Source of the DNA: Cynocephalus volans
Taxonomy: Eukaryota; Chordata; Mammalia; Dermoptera; Cynocephalidae
Length of the DNA: 64,000 nucleotides
NCBI RefSeq assembly: GCF_027409185.1
Contig: NC_084467.1
Coordinates: 83,522,501-83,586,500 of the forward strand
Direction: 5' to 3'
Shown here: positions 33,200-45,079 of the stretch, one piece after another
Numbering within the stretch: the stretch's first letter is position 1
How the letters are laid out: each line of letters starts with the position of its first letter
Made by a program: the position numbers and the translations under genes
The notes under the pieces: generated by a model
What the model saw: only the letters and a program-made list of their open reading frames with translations
Database searches by the model: none
Told to the model about the DNA's origin: nothing

Positions 33200-33715
33200 C
33201 CACCCACATGAATGCTTAAGTCACTGATGGGTGGAGAGGAAGACAATGATGTGAATCAAAGATTAAGGGGTTGGAAGATGACAGCAACCAATAAAAGCAT
33301 TGGATATGAGCTGGATATCTTCCATTTGTCCCTCCAGATCCATTCCTTATGCTTCTCCACCCCACTCAGTGCCGTGTTAACTGAAGCCTTTGGACTAAAT
33401 CAACAGGTTTTCTTGCTCTTTGGTTCTGGTTGGGCTTTAGCCAATGGGGGTCTTCAGCAGAAGATGTGATGGAGGGAAGGCCGTGTCCCTGAACTGAAGG
33501 TCTCTGACATGTTCATGGCCTTCTCTATACATCTCTCTCCTTCTGAGTGCTCCCTTACCTTGTTTCTTCAGGCCTAGGGGTGGTACCATCTCCACTGTTA
33601 CTAGCCCTGAGTTACTGAACTATCCCTTGAGTTTTCCCAACCTCACTCACACCTTTGTAAATAGTCTTTTTATTAAATCATCTTCAAATTAGCCTGATGT
33701 GAATGTGCCATCTGT
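33200..33715 (+). repeat. Old interspersed repeat, LTR- or MITE-like, family uncertain
   Basis: The 3' part (CACACCTTTGTAAATAGTC, TTTATTAAATCATCTTC, GTGCCATCTGTATCC, GGGGACACTAAC) matches a medium-frequency mammalian repeat that I recall but cannot name. No gene is supported here. Confidence 0.4.
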
Positions 33716-34019
33716 ATCCTATTGGGGACACTAACTTATAGAGGGTGGTATAGCTACATGACAAGAATTTCAAAGGAACTGGAGTTTTTGAAAGGAGGAT
33801 AAATGGTATGGAAGCAGCAATAAAGAGGAAGAGGGATGCCTTCTCCACCTCCTGTGGGGGTGTGAGAAACAAATGGCTCTGTTTGAGAGACATAGTGAGG
33901 AAATATGGGAGAGCAAGGCATCCATTTAAGCAGGGAAGTGGAGAAGACATTCAAAGAGAGGTTTAAGATATAGAAGAAGTTTGCAGGTTACAACTCAGGA
34001 GATCCAAAGTGTACAGTGA

Positions 34020-34128
34020 GGGCTGGCCAGTTAGTTCACTTGGTTAGAGCATGGTGCTGATAACACCGAGGTCAAGGGTTTGGATCCCCTTACTGGCCAG
34101 CCACCAAAAAAAAAGAAAAAGAAAAAGG
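34020..34128 (+). mobile_element. tRNA-Ile-derived SINE
   Basis: GGCTGGCCAGTTAGTTCAC, TGATAACACCGAGGTCAAGG, GTTTGGATCCCC and ACTGGCCAGCCACC plus an (A/G)-rich tail. Duplication GTACAGTGA at 34011-34019 and 34129-34137. Confidence 0.9.
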
Positions 34129-34844
34129 GTACAGTGAAGTGTTTGAAGGCTGGTAAAGAACAGGGGTTGGATCAGATTGGGGGATTTGCAAGAACTATGG
34201 AGAAAAGAATCAAAATGATAATGGATGATCAGGGAGGCTTCTGGTAACTGACATAAATAGCGATGTGGGTAGGCTCTCAATTAATTTTAGTTCAGTTCTA
34301 CTAGTACCTGTTGTGTGCTGCACACTAGGCTAGACACTGGGGGTACAGTGGTAAAGTAATAATAGTTAACACCCAAGCAGTGACTTAACAATGAGCCTGA
34401 CTGTCTGAACTTCATGCCTCTCAACAGGTCCTCCTAGAGAAAAGCCCAACCAACCCATGGGCTGCCTGGGAATACGGGCTGCTAAGGATCCTGGAAGCTA
34501 GGCTTCTTCCCATCGAAATTCAACCATCTTCAATCATAATAAGGGTAGAAACATATAGATAAAGAAGACTGAAGCTTTTTCTGCAAGAACCAGGGATACC
34601 ACTTTGGTCATCATTATGCTTGCCCATGACAAGGTAGGATAACACTAGAAGGTTATCTTAGTTTGGGTCAGAGATAGAACTGGGGCCATGTAACCATCAG
34701 GGGTGATGACTGTACATCTTAGTTATAACCAAGACTTTTATTTTTTTGTTATATACACTAATATATGTTTGATTCACAACTTTTTCCTGGGTGAAACCAC
34801 TACCTATGACTCCTTGAATGCTAATCTTTGAAGACTAAGACAAT

Positions 34845-35095
34845 TATTTAATACTTATAATAATTGGCATTCATTGTGTGCTTACTGTATGCCAGGCACT
34901 CAGAATATGGATTAACTAATTCTCACAACAACCCTATGAGGTAGACACTACTATGATCCCCATATTATAAATGAGGACACTGAGGTACAGAGAACTCATG
35001 TAATTTGCTCTGGGTCACAAAACCAGGAATTCGTAGAGTCAGGATTCAATCCTAGTTAGTCTGACTCTATAACCCACACTTAATCTTCTACACTA
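34845..35095 (+). repeat. MIR SINE, near full length
   Basis: TGTGTGCTTACTGTATGCCA, CAACAACCCTATGAGGTAG, GATCCCCATATTATAAATGA, a GGACACTGAGGTACAGAG block and TAGTCTGACTCTATAACCC match MIR over most of its length. Confidence 0.85.
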
Positions 35096-35695
35096 TCGTT
35101 AAAACTATTTATTGTATATTTACACTAGCTACTGTGCTGTATATTAAACAAAGCAAGATAGAAATATGGTATTATTTACTATGTCTGACTTTTCATTTTA
35201 AAAATTAAAGTTAAATAAGAGGAAAAAGATTTTTTTAAGGTGGCTTATAACATTCAGTCAATAATTGCTTTTTCCTTTTCTAGCTTTTTCTCCAAGTGTG
35301 TTAAAAAAGGATACCATCTCTCTCTCTCTCTGTGTGTGTGTGTACATAGTGTACATACATAAAATCTTGATTCAAGCCTTGTTTATGGTGAACTTTCAGT
35401 GAAATTAATAAGATAATTCTCTCTTTTTCTCACTGTATGTCCATTTATCTCAGATACATCTTTCCAGATATGTTTATAAATTTCTTACCCCAGCCCTGTA
35501 TACCCAAAATGCCTCATCAGTTCCAAATTTAAAAAGACATCAAAATCTTTGTTCAAAATTCTTTCCTAGACTACTATGGAAAGTATTATACCACGTTATA
35601 CTGTTTATTAACAACAATCATAACAATAGTAGCTTCTTTAATTTTCAGTTACCATATTTTCAGTTTTTGACCTATAAATAAAATAAGAATTATAT

Positions 35696-35814
35696 TTATG
35701 TATGGTCTTTTATTTAGTTAGTTATTTTTGGCGTTGGCCAGTACAGGGATCCAAACCCCTGACCTTGGTGTTATAACACCGAGCTCTAATCAACTTAGCT
35801 AACCAACCAGCTCA
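35696..35814 (-). mobile_element. tRNA-Ile-derived SINE
   Basis: Reverse SINE: TTGGCCAGTACAGGGATCC, AAACCCCTGACCTTGGTG, TTATAACACCGAGCTCTAA and CTTAGCTAACCAACCAGC. Flanked by AGAATTATATTT / AGAATTGTATTT with one mismatch. Confidence 0.88.
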
Positions 35815-37980
35815 GAATTGTATTTTTTCACTAAATACTGCTTGTTTTTGAAATTGTTGTATTAATTTTCTCCTTATCTCTTCTTCTCTCCCTAAAGCCT
35901 CTGCCTGGCATCTCCATTGAGTCCTTTTCTCCTTCATTGTACACACTGCCCTTTCCTCTATATCTTTATCAGATTCTTTTCTGCTGCCACAGAGTTTTTT
36001 GTCCTTGTTAGGAACACACAAATTGTGTCTTCATTCTTATTGAACAATTCATTATTCCTTAACTTTGTATGAAGAAAAAGCATGGCAAACCTTCTGTGAA
36101 ATTCATATGCATAATAATACATGCTGTGTGCCATTTAGTAAACATGCGTGTACTCTCTCAACTACATTTCACAACCATCCTATCACTTTAAGAACTATTA
36201 TTATCCCCATTTTGTAGATAATGAACCACTGCCGGTATTTTGATTTGACTTCCTGTGGATGTACTGTGGCCATCTAGTGGCTTCAGGAATATAGTGATGT
36301 TACTTAGGGAAGTTACTTAATGCAGAAAATGTTTTACAATAAGAAGAAAGAGATTTAAAAAATGGTATTTACAGATGTGCTGCTTAAAGGTTAGTGTTAT
36401 TTTCTCTTGGGGGTTTTGTGTAAATAATCAACAACTGCACTTTACAACAGTGGATAGATAGCTCTTACTGTGCCCTTTAACTTGGTTTCTTTTCAGCATC
36501 TCCATGACTTAATATTGTATTCATCTTTTGTCAACATTAGGTGCCCTATTCATTGTGAATCCCTTCTCAATTTGTTACAAAACGGGCTTGTTAATTTACT
36601 GACAAACTTTTTTGATGTAAATCTCAGGTGATTGAGCTATTTCCCAAACTTCAGATTCCCTACTCCTCCACGCCAGTACTCCAGTGGGCTCTTTGCTGAT
36701 CATATTTGTTTTGGATAAGTTAAAAGGTAGCTTAAATGAACCTGGGAAATCCTTAACAATTTGTAATACTTGATTATTTGCCTGTGAAACTGTGGAATAA
36801 TCGTTTTAACTTAGATAGACATTTAGAAGAATCTCTAAATTTCCCTTTCTAAAAAGATGCTATAAACTAAACAAAACCTTTTATTGTTAATTTCCTCCAT
36901 CAATTATGCTCTCTTTCCTGAATCTTGAATCACTGACTCTCATTTTTACCTTTAGCCTATAAAACAAGCTCAAGTCTCTCCCATTAAAAAATAAAAGCAA
37001 AATCAATAAAACCCTCCTTCAATCTGTCTGGCTCAGCATACCTCCTTTAAACTACCTGTCAGGTATAGCCCAACCGCATTAAAATGGCAGTCCAGTCTTT
37101 GACCACACTTTTTATCACTTTTCCAGAGTGCTTTTCTACTCCCAGTCTATTTTTATGCAGTTGGACTATGTCGTGGAACTGAAGCCTTCTGCTGAGCACA
37201 GAGCAAAGTTATATTTCAGATGTTGAGAGGTGGTCATGCTGAACATGTAGCCAGGCAGCCTATTCTTGGTGGACAATATGGGGGTTCCTGTCAGCATATG
37301 GAGGAAACATGGCCCCCTCACTGACACAGAAGTCAGTTATTGACATAGGTCCTGCCCTAGAACACTGTTCTGTGCATACTGGATACCTGTATAATATACT
37401 GACCCAAAGAGTATCCAAGTGTCTGAGAGCTTGGTTGAATACAAATGGAAACAGATTCTTCTTTGATAGAGCTTGCAAACAAATGGGGCATATTAGGGTT
37501 GCCCCATCTTGGCCAAACTTTCCTGTCAGCCAACACCATGTGGCTCCCTAGTGTCCTTTCTAAAAGGGCTGACAAACCACCCAAGAGAGAGGCCTTTCAG
37601 ATTTAGACATCGCAAGGAGAACATTCCCTTTCCTCCCTGATGCTTCTTCCCCGTCCCTACATTTATTTCTTCCCACCTCTCAATCCGGTGGCCTTGTTTT
37701 CCTCCTTCAGAAATATTCAACCACTTCCCACCAAAGGAGGTTTCTTCATCCCTTGGTTCATTCTTCCATATCACAGTGCCTCAGACTTCATCAGAATGAC
37801 TAATCAGTCACCAAGGGTTCCAGAGGATAAGGGGCTCAAATACCATGAATAAGGTTGAAGGCAAATCTCCCAGTGGTGGTTCAATCCTCCTACCAATGCG
37901 AGCTATGTCACCCAGAATGTAAGAATATATTGCATGCTTATATGCAATATAAGGTTATATATGTAGCATATAAGCATTCA
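35815..37980. other. Intergenic, mostly unrecognised, one MIR piece
   Basis: A MIR-like piece sits at about 36085-36225 (ATTATTATCCCCATTTTGTAG). The rest, including the larger frames at 37260-37850, has no splice context or family match I can support. Confidence 0.45.
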
Positions 37981-37990
37981 CTTTGCTCAG

Positions 37991-38037
37991 GGGCTGGCCG
38001 ATTAGCTCAGCTGGTTAGAGTATAGCCTTATAACAAC
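37991..38037 (+). mobile_element. Tailless tRNA-Ile SINE fragment
   Basis: A 47-bp piece containing only the SINE 5' head (GGCTGGCCGATTAGCTCAG, CTGGTTAGAG, ending in the anticodon region ATAACAAC). It has no B box and no A tail. An exact 8-bp repeat TTGCTCAG flanks it at 37983-37990 and 38038-38045. Confidence 0.75.
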
Positions 38038-38045
38038 TTGCTCAG

Positions 38046-40110
38046 ATATTACACACAACCTAATCCTTTCTCTATGAAATGATATTTTTTATCTTAAAGG
38101 AATTTTGGCTTTATCATATAAGAATAAGAGATTTCTGTTTTCTCTGCCACTTTGGAGAAATACCACCAACTTTAATTAGAATTTGCTGACTCTGGGTCTC
38201 TTCTTATAGGAAGGAGTTTGGAACAGGGGTGGTGGTGGTGTCATATTTCCAGTTTAGTCTGGCAAACAAAGGTGCTTGAAGTTTATAAGTTTTACTGTTG
38301 CTGATTCATATGCCTCTTATGCATTCAGATTTATTGATTTATTGTACTCCCCTCCCCAGTTATATTCCAAAGGGGTGGAGTCCAAACTCCCACTGTAGCT
38401 AAGATGTTTCTGGTCCTTCTTCACCTGCACACGCAGTTTGGATCCCCTGACTCTCCAGGGAACAAGCCATCTATCTCATGCAGAAATGGCAATTACTGAC
38501 TATGAGAATGGAGACCGAGACAGTCTCTGGAGGCCCCAGGATCGCATTACTGTAGCATTGAGCCACCACATCCAAGAGAAGTTCTGATCTTTGGGAAACT
38601 TTACCAGCCTAAGGTGCAGAGCACTCTGTTCCTCCAGTTGTTCAAGATGCACGTTATATATATATGCTGCACAGCTAGAACTATGGACCATCCTAGTCTT
38701 CATGCCCCACTATCCCAACTCAGTCCCCTGCAGGTAGTACTCATCTTAGTCCACATGCAAGTGGAATTAGTCATAAGTAGTTAACATCTTATCTTTCTTT
38801 CTTTGAAAGTAAGTGTTCTTAAAAAAGATTCGTCTGTGCTTGCTCTCATTTTTCTTTGCTCATTTTCACATCTCAATTCACTGAAATTTAGCCTCTACCA
38901 TAATTATTTTTCAGTAACCTCTGGATTTTCAAGTCCAAAGAACATTTCCTTTTTTTACCTTTCTTATCTTCTCTTAGGCAATTGAAAAAACCTTTTTATT
39001 TTGAAATATTTTTCTTTCATTGACGTTTGTTACTCCATTTTCTTCTGATTTGCCTCATATCACTATTGTTCTATCTTGATATTCTTCTCGGGTCTTTTTT
39101 TCCTATCTACTTTCCTTGAAAAAAAATTTTTTTAAACCCTTTTATTTATAAAATGTATACAGAAAAGTACCAGAAATAATAAAATGGAAACTTGTGTACC
39201 CACCAGCTAGATTTTGTCGTATGTTTCTTTCAGACTCTTATTCTCATTCCTTCTGAGAAACAAACTCCTTATTTATTCCCTTTTGGTCTTTGTATTTCTA
39301 TGGATTTTTAACCTTGGGTATCTTTCCTTCTTACTTGTGGCTGACTAGTAGTTGTCACTCTAAAATTCATTCTCCTCTTCTTGAGGATCACATGTCCACT
39401 CAGCGAGAGACTAAATTTTTTTAATCCTCCTTTGAGTTGGGTGTGGTTTTGTGGGTAAGTTCCTGTCAACGGAATATAACTGAAGCAATGCGTACAATTT
39501 TTGACTTACTTTTTAAAGGAAGAAGGCTTGCCTTGGACAGCTTTCTTTCTTTATGGACATGTCTGTGACCAGTTGTGACCATGAAGATGAGGAAGACATC
39601 CTATGAGAGGGAAAAGAATTCATATGTTCTTTATGTCACTAAATTTTAGGGTCTCTTTATTATAGTAACAGCCCTTATGCTAACTAATATCAAAATAGAT
39701 ACCTGGAAATGGAGGACTTCTGACAAAATCTGAAACCATGTAGCATTACCTATGCAACCAGACAATTGGTAGTGAAGAACCATCTATCAGGCTGGGAAAC
39801 TGGTGATCCTTGTTATGCCATGGCAAAATATTTGGTAAAAATTTTACCTACTTAACTTGGAAGGCTAACAATGTTTCTTTTACGGCTGAACTCTAAGAAA
39901 AACATTTGCAAAGAACCAGACTATAAATGTTTAGTGGTTTCTCTTTGCTGTGTTTAGCAAGGTTTTTCAAGAAAGAAATGAGCTCATATAAGAAATGATT
40001 GGTTTGCAAGCAGAGATGGAGGAAGTAAGGAATGCACAGAAAATCCAGGCCTTATATAGTTGGAAAATCTGACTATTACTGTAGTTCAAACCAGAGATAA
40101 GACTCTTGTT
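38046..40110. other. Intergenic, no gene seen
   Basis: AT-rich sequence. 39340-39700 (GTGGCTGACTAGTAG.., ACTCAGCGAGAGACTAAA.., ending AACAGCCCTTATGCTAAC) looks like a decayed LTR of MaLR type, but I cannot be sure. Nothing else recognised. Confidence 0.35.
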
Positions 40111-40117
40111 CAGCGGC

Positions 40118-40214
40118 TTTTTTTTTTTGACATCTGGCTAGTATGGGAATCTGAAGCCTAGACATTGGTGTTACAAGGATGTGCTCTAACCCAGTGAACT
40201 AACTGGCCAGTCCC
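40118..40214 (-). mobile_element. tRNA-Ile-derived SINE
   Basis: T-rich tail, then CTGGCTAGTATGGGAATCTG, ACATTGGTGTTACAAGG and CCAGTGAACTAACTGGCCAG. Target duplication not clear. Confidence 0.8.
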
Positions 40215-40843
40215 CATCCAGAGACTTTCTTAAAGCCTACCCATTAAGATTCTTCAGCCAAAGAAAGATATCTAGTCTTGAAGCAAAGATCACATTAACG
40301 GTGTTGCCTTCATTTTTTAAAAGATTATCTCAAAATAGCTACCATTAAAAAAATGGGAAGAAGAATGAGTAGACCATAGAAACTAGAGAAAAAGCAAATT
40401 TAAGGTGTAGGTCCAGAAAAGAACTTTGGATGTGGTACTTGGAACATGTAGTGGATTGGAGACAAATAGCATAGAAGCCTACAGTAGTTTCCTCCTTATC
40501 TGCCCTTTTGCTTTCTGTAGTTTTAGTTAACCATGGTTTGTTACCCATGGTCAACTGTGGTCCAAAAATATTAAATGGAAAATTCTAGAAATAAACAATT
40601 ATAAGTTTTAAATTGCATTCTATTGTAGCATGATGAAATTTTGCACTGTCCTGCTTCATCTTGCCTGAGACATGAATCACCCTTTAGTCCAGCATATCCA
40701 CACTGTATATGTGCATCCTGGCCATTAGTCACTGAGTAGCTCTCAAGGTTATCAGATAAACTTTGGCAGTATCACAGTGCTTGTGTTGAAGTAGCTCTTA
40801 TTTTAATTAATAATGCCCCCAAAATGGACGAGTAGTATGCTGG

Positions 40844-40930
40844 GTTAGCTCAGCTGGTTAGCATGTGGTGGTGAAAACACCAAGGTCCAGTGTTCGATCC
40901 ATGTGCTGGCCAGCTGCCAAAAAATAAAAA
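40844..40930 (+). mobile_element. tRNA-Ile SINE nested in Tigger
   Basis: The head begins at GTTAGCTCAGCTGGTTAGC and ends in CTGGCCAGCTGCC plus an A-rich tail. Flanked by AGTAGTATGCTGG (40831-40843) and AGTAGTATTCTGG (40931-40943), a target duplication of Tigger sequence with one mismatch. This dates the SINE after the transposon. Confidence 0.9.
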
Positions 40931-40974
40931 AGTAGTATTCTGGCAATTCACATATACCAAATAGAACCTGTAAA

Positions 40975-41247
40975 GTGCTTCCTTTGCTTCCTTTAAGTGA
41001 AAAGGTGAAAGTTCTCAATTTAATAAGGAAAGAAAAAAAATCATATGCTGAGGTTGCTATGATCCACAGTAAAAATGAATCTTCTATTGGTGAAATTGTG
41101 AAGAAGGAAAAAGAAATTTATGCTTGTTTTGCTGCTGTACCTCAAACTGCAAAAGTTAAAGCCACAATACGTGGTAATTGCTTAGTTAAGATGGAAAAGG
41201 CATTAAATTTGTGGGTAGAAGACATGAACAGAAATGTGTTCAATTGA
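40975..41247 (+). pseudogene. Tigger transposase N-terminal remnant
   Basis: Ninety codons containing LPLSEKVKVLNLIRKEKKSY, ESSIGEIVKKEKEIYA and MEKALNLWVEDMNR. This is the CENPB-like helix-turn-helix DNA-binding part of a pogo/Tigger transposase. The start of the original frame is displaced by the SINE insertion. The catalytic DDE domain is absent, so this is a relic and not a host gene. Confidence 0.85.
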
Positions 41248-41336
41248 TGGCAATCAGGTTTGGTATTGTCCATCATTTCAGATATCCACTGGGGGTCTTG
41301 GAATGTATCCCCCGGGGATAAGGGGAGACTACTGTA

Positions 41337-42160
41337 CTAAGTTTTTGAGAAACTTGTATTGCAGAAGAAACCACAAATGTGACCTGAAAAAGCCAGTCAT
41401 CTTTCATGTCCCAAAGCAATATCCAGGAAAACATACTCTCTAACATCCACTTCAATTTGAATCTGGAGAATTACAGACAAGGAAGAACCTCCCAGAGGAT
41501 AAATCCAGGGCTCTGAGACCATAACAAAAGGCATCCAGTTGGATTAATCGAGGAACTTCTTCCTTGGCCAGGAGAAGGATTTCTGCCTACACACACAGAG
41601 AGAAAACAAAACAAAACTATTAAGGATTACTGATTGCTGCAAGTTTCCCATTCTTTTCTTTTTCAGATGGAAGGTTTTTGTTTGTTTTTGCTTTTTTTGT
41701 TGTTTTTTGTTTTGTTTTTTTAGTTGACAATCTCAATTTGCTTTATTGAGATACTAGGATTCTAGAATCAGGCAACATATTATTCCATAAATAGAATAGG
41801 TGTTCCAATAAGCCAAGCAGAGGACGTTGGTTTTATACACAGAAAAAGGCTGGAAAACAACTTTACATTTATATAAATATTGTCATCTTGCTACATAACC
41901 AAGGTCCAAAATATCAAATAACCACGGGAAAAGAGAAATGCATGCCAAGAAAAAAACTGTGTCTTTTAAAAATCTTTTAGAGCCCACATGGTTTTAGGTC
42001 TCAACATGGCTTTAGTCCTGCTCACTCCAACATAAGTAGCCATATCCTGGCATGTAATTCCAACAGAAAGGGCTGTAATTCCCCCAGAGATACTGGACCT
42101 TGTTATTTCCTTTTTCCTTAAACACATACCTCCTCTGTAGTAGATTGCTATAAATGGTCA
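41337..42160. other. Intergenic, no gene seen
   Basis: Contains a T/G-rich low-complexity stretch at 41680-41720. No named repeat or gene otherwise. Confidence 0.4.
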
Positions 42161-42164
42161 CAAA

Positions 42165-42815
42165 TTTGTCCTATCCATTTATACATGCCCCTTTGCAATG
42201 TGACTTTTCTGTTCTACCCATCAAGAGGTGGACTCCAAATCTCTACCTCCTTGTATCTGTGACTGGCTTTGACCAATAAAATGCAGCAGAAGTGATGGTA
42301 TGGGAATTCTGAGCCTAGATCTTAGGAAGCCTTGCTCTCATTCTGTTGGAAAGCTCCTGTCATCATGTGAAGAAACCTGGGCTAGACTCTTTGAGGATGA
42401 GAGGTTACATGGAGAAACACGCCTAGTTGACATCCAGCACCAACGGCCAGCAGGACTGGCAACATAATTTGTGACCCCCAGTGTGGCCACTTGTTCCACA
42501 ATTATTAAGCATTTCAAGATGGCAACAGCAGAACAGTAAACATTACTAAGTGGGGGCCCTGTGCAGCTGCACAGTTCAAACACCCATGAAATAGTTTTGA
42601 CTGCCAGGGAGACCATCTTGGACCATCAAGCCCCCACCAAGCCACCAGCTGACTGTCACCATGTGAGTGAGCCCAGGTGAAACCAGCAGAAGAACTTCCT
42701 AGCTAAGTCCAGCCCAAATTCTGAGCCATGGAATTGTTAGCTAATAAATGATTGTTGTTTTAAGCCAGTAAGTTTTGTGATAGTTTGTTAGGCATCAATA
42801 AATAACTAAGACATA
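42165..42815 (+). mobile_element. MLT1-type solo LTR (ERVL-MaLR)
   Basis: CATCAAGAGGTGGACTCC, TGACTGGCTTTGACCAATAA, GCAGCAGAAGTGATGGTATG, a GGATGAGAGGTTACATGG block, CCAGCAGAAGAACTTCC, AATAAATGATTGTTG and TTAAGCCAGTAAGTTTTG follow the MLT1 layout. Confidence 0.8.
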
Positions 42816-42889
42816 CTCCCTTAACTCCTATTCTGGATAAGTAAAGCCTAAATTATTTATCTTCACCCATCCTAGGAGGCCTGAGGAAT

Positions 42890-43135
42890 TCTTTAGGCTT
42901 TCTATTACCCTGTGTATTCTCTTCTCACCCATGATTGTGGAATCAGACTGCAGGGGTTTAAATTCTAGCTCCTCTCATTACTAATTGTATGACCTTGAAC
43001 ATATTATTTTACCTTATTGTGCCTCTATTTTCTCATCTGTAAAAAGGAGATAACTTTATCTTCTCTGTTGGGGTCTGTGTAGGTTAAATGAGGTAGCACA
43101 TGAACAGCACGTAGCACAGTAACTGTGATCAATAT
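42890..43135 (-). repeat. MIR SINE, minus strand
   Basis: GGAATCAGACTGCAGGGG, TATGACCTTGAACATATTA and TTTCTCATCTGTAAAAAGG are complementary to MIR. Confidence 0.8.
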
Positions 43136-43289
43136 TGTTATGATTGCCTTGGATTCAACCAATCTCATTCAACCATGAGATTCAGGATGAAACTTACAGG
43201 AGTACTACGGAAGACTTCTGGGGTTGTACAGGAGCCATATTCAGAGAGTTAAAAAGCAGACATGGTCCTAGAGAAACTGTAAGTAGTGT

Positions 43290-43490
43290 GAAGTTACATG
43301 CCCTGGAGTCAGACTTTCTTCCTTCACATATCAGCGCTGCCACTTGTGTTTCTTTGGCGTATTACTTAGCCTCTTTAGGTCTTAATTTTGCCAACTGTAA
43401 AATAGGAATAATGAAAGGAAATCTCTCATAGTGTTATTGTGAGAATTTAGTGAGGACTAAATGACTAAATCCGTATGCCCACTACGTGTT
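43290..43490 (-). repeat. MIR SINE, minus strand
   Basis: CCCTGGAGTCAGACTTTC, TTACTTAGCCTCTTTAGG, AACTGTAAAATAGGAATAA and GTTATTGTGAGAATTTAG match the MIR complement. Confidence 0.75.
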
Positions 43491-43499
43491 ATTTGAAAT

Positions 43500-43870
43500 A
43501 TGAGTATTGGTCAGAAAGGCAAGCCAGGATCAATTTGAAAGGAAAGTTACCAAATGCAAAGTACAAGGTATACAAGACTGTAAACAGGATATGAGGTATG
43601 AGACCAAGAGCCAAAGAGAGGATGAAAAGATTAAGCTTGGAGATCAAGGCAGAAGTGAAACCATTCAAGACTTCAGTCACTTCATCAGAAAGTCTGAGAG
43701 AGATATTTCCTCAACTTCCCTGCAAGCTACAACAGCAAGGCCAGAAGGGCTGTAGCAGCACACTTTGGATTAGAGGGAACAGAACACGCAATCCCAGTTT
43801 ATTCTCCATCAGTTAGTCTTTGAGGAGCCCTTCTATTTTTAGGTTGGCTCTTGTCTTTTCATTACTGTGA
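43500..43870. other. Intergenic, no gene seen
   Basis: Purine-rich stretch with overlapping short frames that have no family match. No repeat named. Confidence 0.35.
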
Positions 43871-43871
43871 T

Positions 43872-44388
43872 AGTTAATTCTAGGCATCAGCTTGATAGGA
43901 TTAAGGAATACCTAGAAACCTGGTAAAGCTATCTTTTTGGGTGTATACATAAGGGCATTTCTAGAAGAGATTAGCATGTGGGCCTGAGTGGACTGGGTGG
44001 GAAAGATCTGCCCTTAATATGGGCAGGAACCAACGGACCTTCAGGGAGCTTGGAAAGAACAAAAACATAGGGAAAAGATGAATTTCTCTCTCTATCTGCT
44101 GGAGCTGGGATACAGTCTGCTCTCCTGTCTGTGGACATCAGAACTCTAGACTCTTCATCTTTTGAGTTCCAGGACTTACACCAATGGCACCATCAGCTTC
44201 CCAGGTTTTGAGGCCTTTTGACTTGTACTGAGCCATGCTACCGGCATCCAGTTTATAGACGGCCTATCACGGGACTCCTCGTCCTTCGCAGTCACATGAG
44301 CCAATTCCCCTGATAAATCCCTTCCCATATATTTATATTACATATCCTATTGGTTCTGTCTCTCTGGAGAACCCTAATACAATTACTC
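43872..44388 (+). mobile_element. LTR-like repeat (ERVL/MaLR class, family uncertain)
   Basis: It opens with GTTAATTCTAGGCATCAGC, then TTGGGTGTATACATAAGGGC, GGAAAGATCTGCCC, GCAGTCACATGAGCCAATTC, and ends with TTGGTTCTGTCTCTCTGGAG, AACCCTAATAC. This is a well-known medium-frequency mammalian LTR pattern. I do not assign a name. Confidence 0.6.
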
Positions 44389-44439
44389 ATAAGTCAAGAA
44401 TCCAAGATTTATTCACCATTTATTGAGCTCTTTGTAATT

Positions 44440-44860
44440 CAACAGTGAGTGACAGTTTCCTGTCCTCACCGAGCTGCAGACTAATAGGAGATTCAGGCAA
44501 TTAAACTAGTAACCTCAACACTTTGTGAGAACTTAGGGGATCAGGGAAAGCTTCTTTGAGGAAGTTATGTTTAATGTGAGACTTGAAATATAGATGTTTG
44601 GCATCAACTAAGCTGGGGGTGGAGGAAGAGAATATTCTAAGCCAAAAGAATAGTATATGTCATGTGTCAGGTACTTAGGGAAATTAAAGTATTTCAGTAT
44701 TGCTGAAAAATTTAGTTAGAAGCCAGAAGTGGCTAGAGAGGAGACTAATGGGATGAAATCTATTCACCTAGTTAAGGACTTTGAACTTTATCCTAAGGAC
44801 AATGGGAAGACATTCAAGTGTTTAATTAAGCAGAGGACTGACATTTAGAAAGAGTACCCT
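44440..44860 (-). repeat. L2 LINE fragment, minus strand
   Basis: CCTCACCGAGCTGCAGACTA, GGGAAAGCTTCTTTGAGGA, TTTGAACTTTATCCTAAGG and ACAATGGGAAGACATTC match the complement of L2. Confidence 0.7.
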
Positions 44861-44904
44861 CCCTACAATGTGGAGAACGAAAGGAGCAGGACAGAGGACT
44901 ATCA

Positions 44905-45065
44905 CCTGTTTTTGTAAATAAAGTTTTATTGGAACACAACCATACCCATTTATTTATGTATTGTCTACAGCTGTTTCCAGGCCATAAGTGTAGAGTAGAG
45001 TAACCTAAGACCATCTGGCCTACAAAGCCTAACCTATTTCCTGTCTGGCCCTTTAAGAAAATGTT
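44905..45065. repeat. Medium-frequency repeat, probably DNA-transposon derived
   Basis: TTTTTGTAAATAAAGTTTTA, TTGGAACACAACCATACCC, TTTATGTATTGTCTACAGC and TGTCTGGCCCTTTAAGAAAA form a common mammalian repeat that I recall as hAT-related. The name is uncertain. Confidence 0.5.
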
Positions 45066-45079
45066 TGCTGATCCCAGGG

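Larger units (their letters stand above)
40482..41334 (+). mobile_element. Tigger (TcMar) DNA transposon, internally deleted
   Basis: Inverted ends CAGTAGTTTCCTCCTTATC (left) and GATAAGGGGAGACTACTG (right), flanked by TA at 40480-40481 and 41335-41336. Internal hallmarks: AAATATTAAATGGAAAATTC, TATCACAGTGCTTGTGTTG and GTCTTGGAATGTATCCCCC. Only the N-terminal transposase segment remains. A SINE is nested at 40844-40930. Confidence 0.9.

Noticed and set aside
37260..37852. Overlapping ORFs suggesting a processed pseudogene
   Set aside because: No A tail, target duplication or recognisable protein family; frames occur on both strands.
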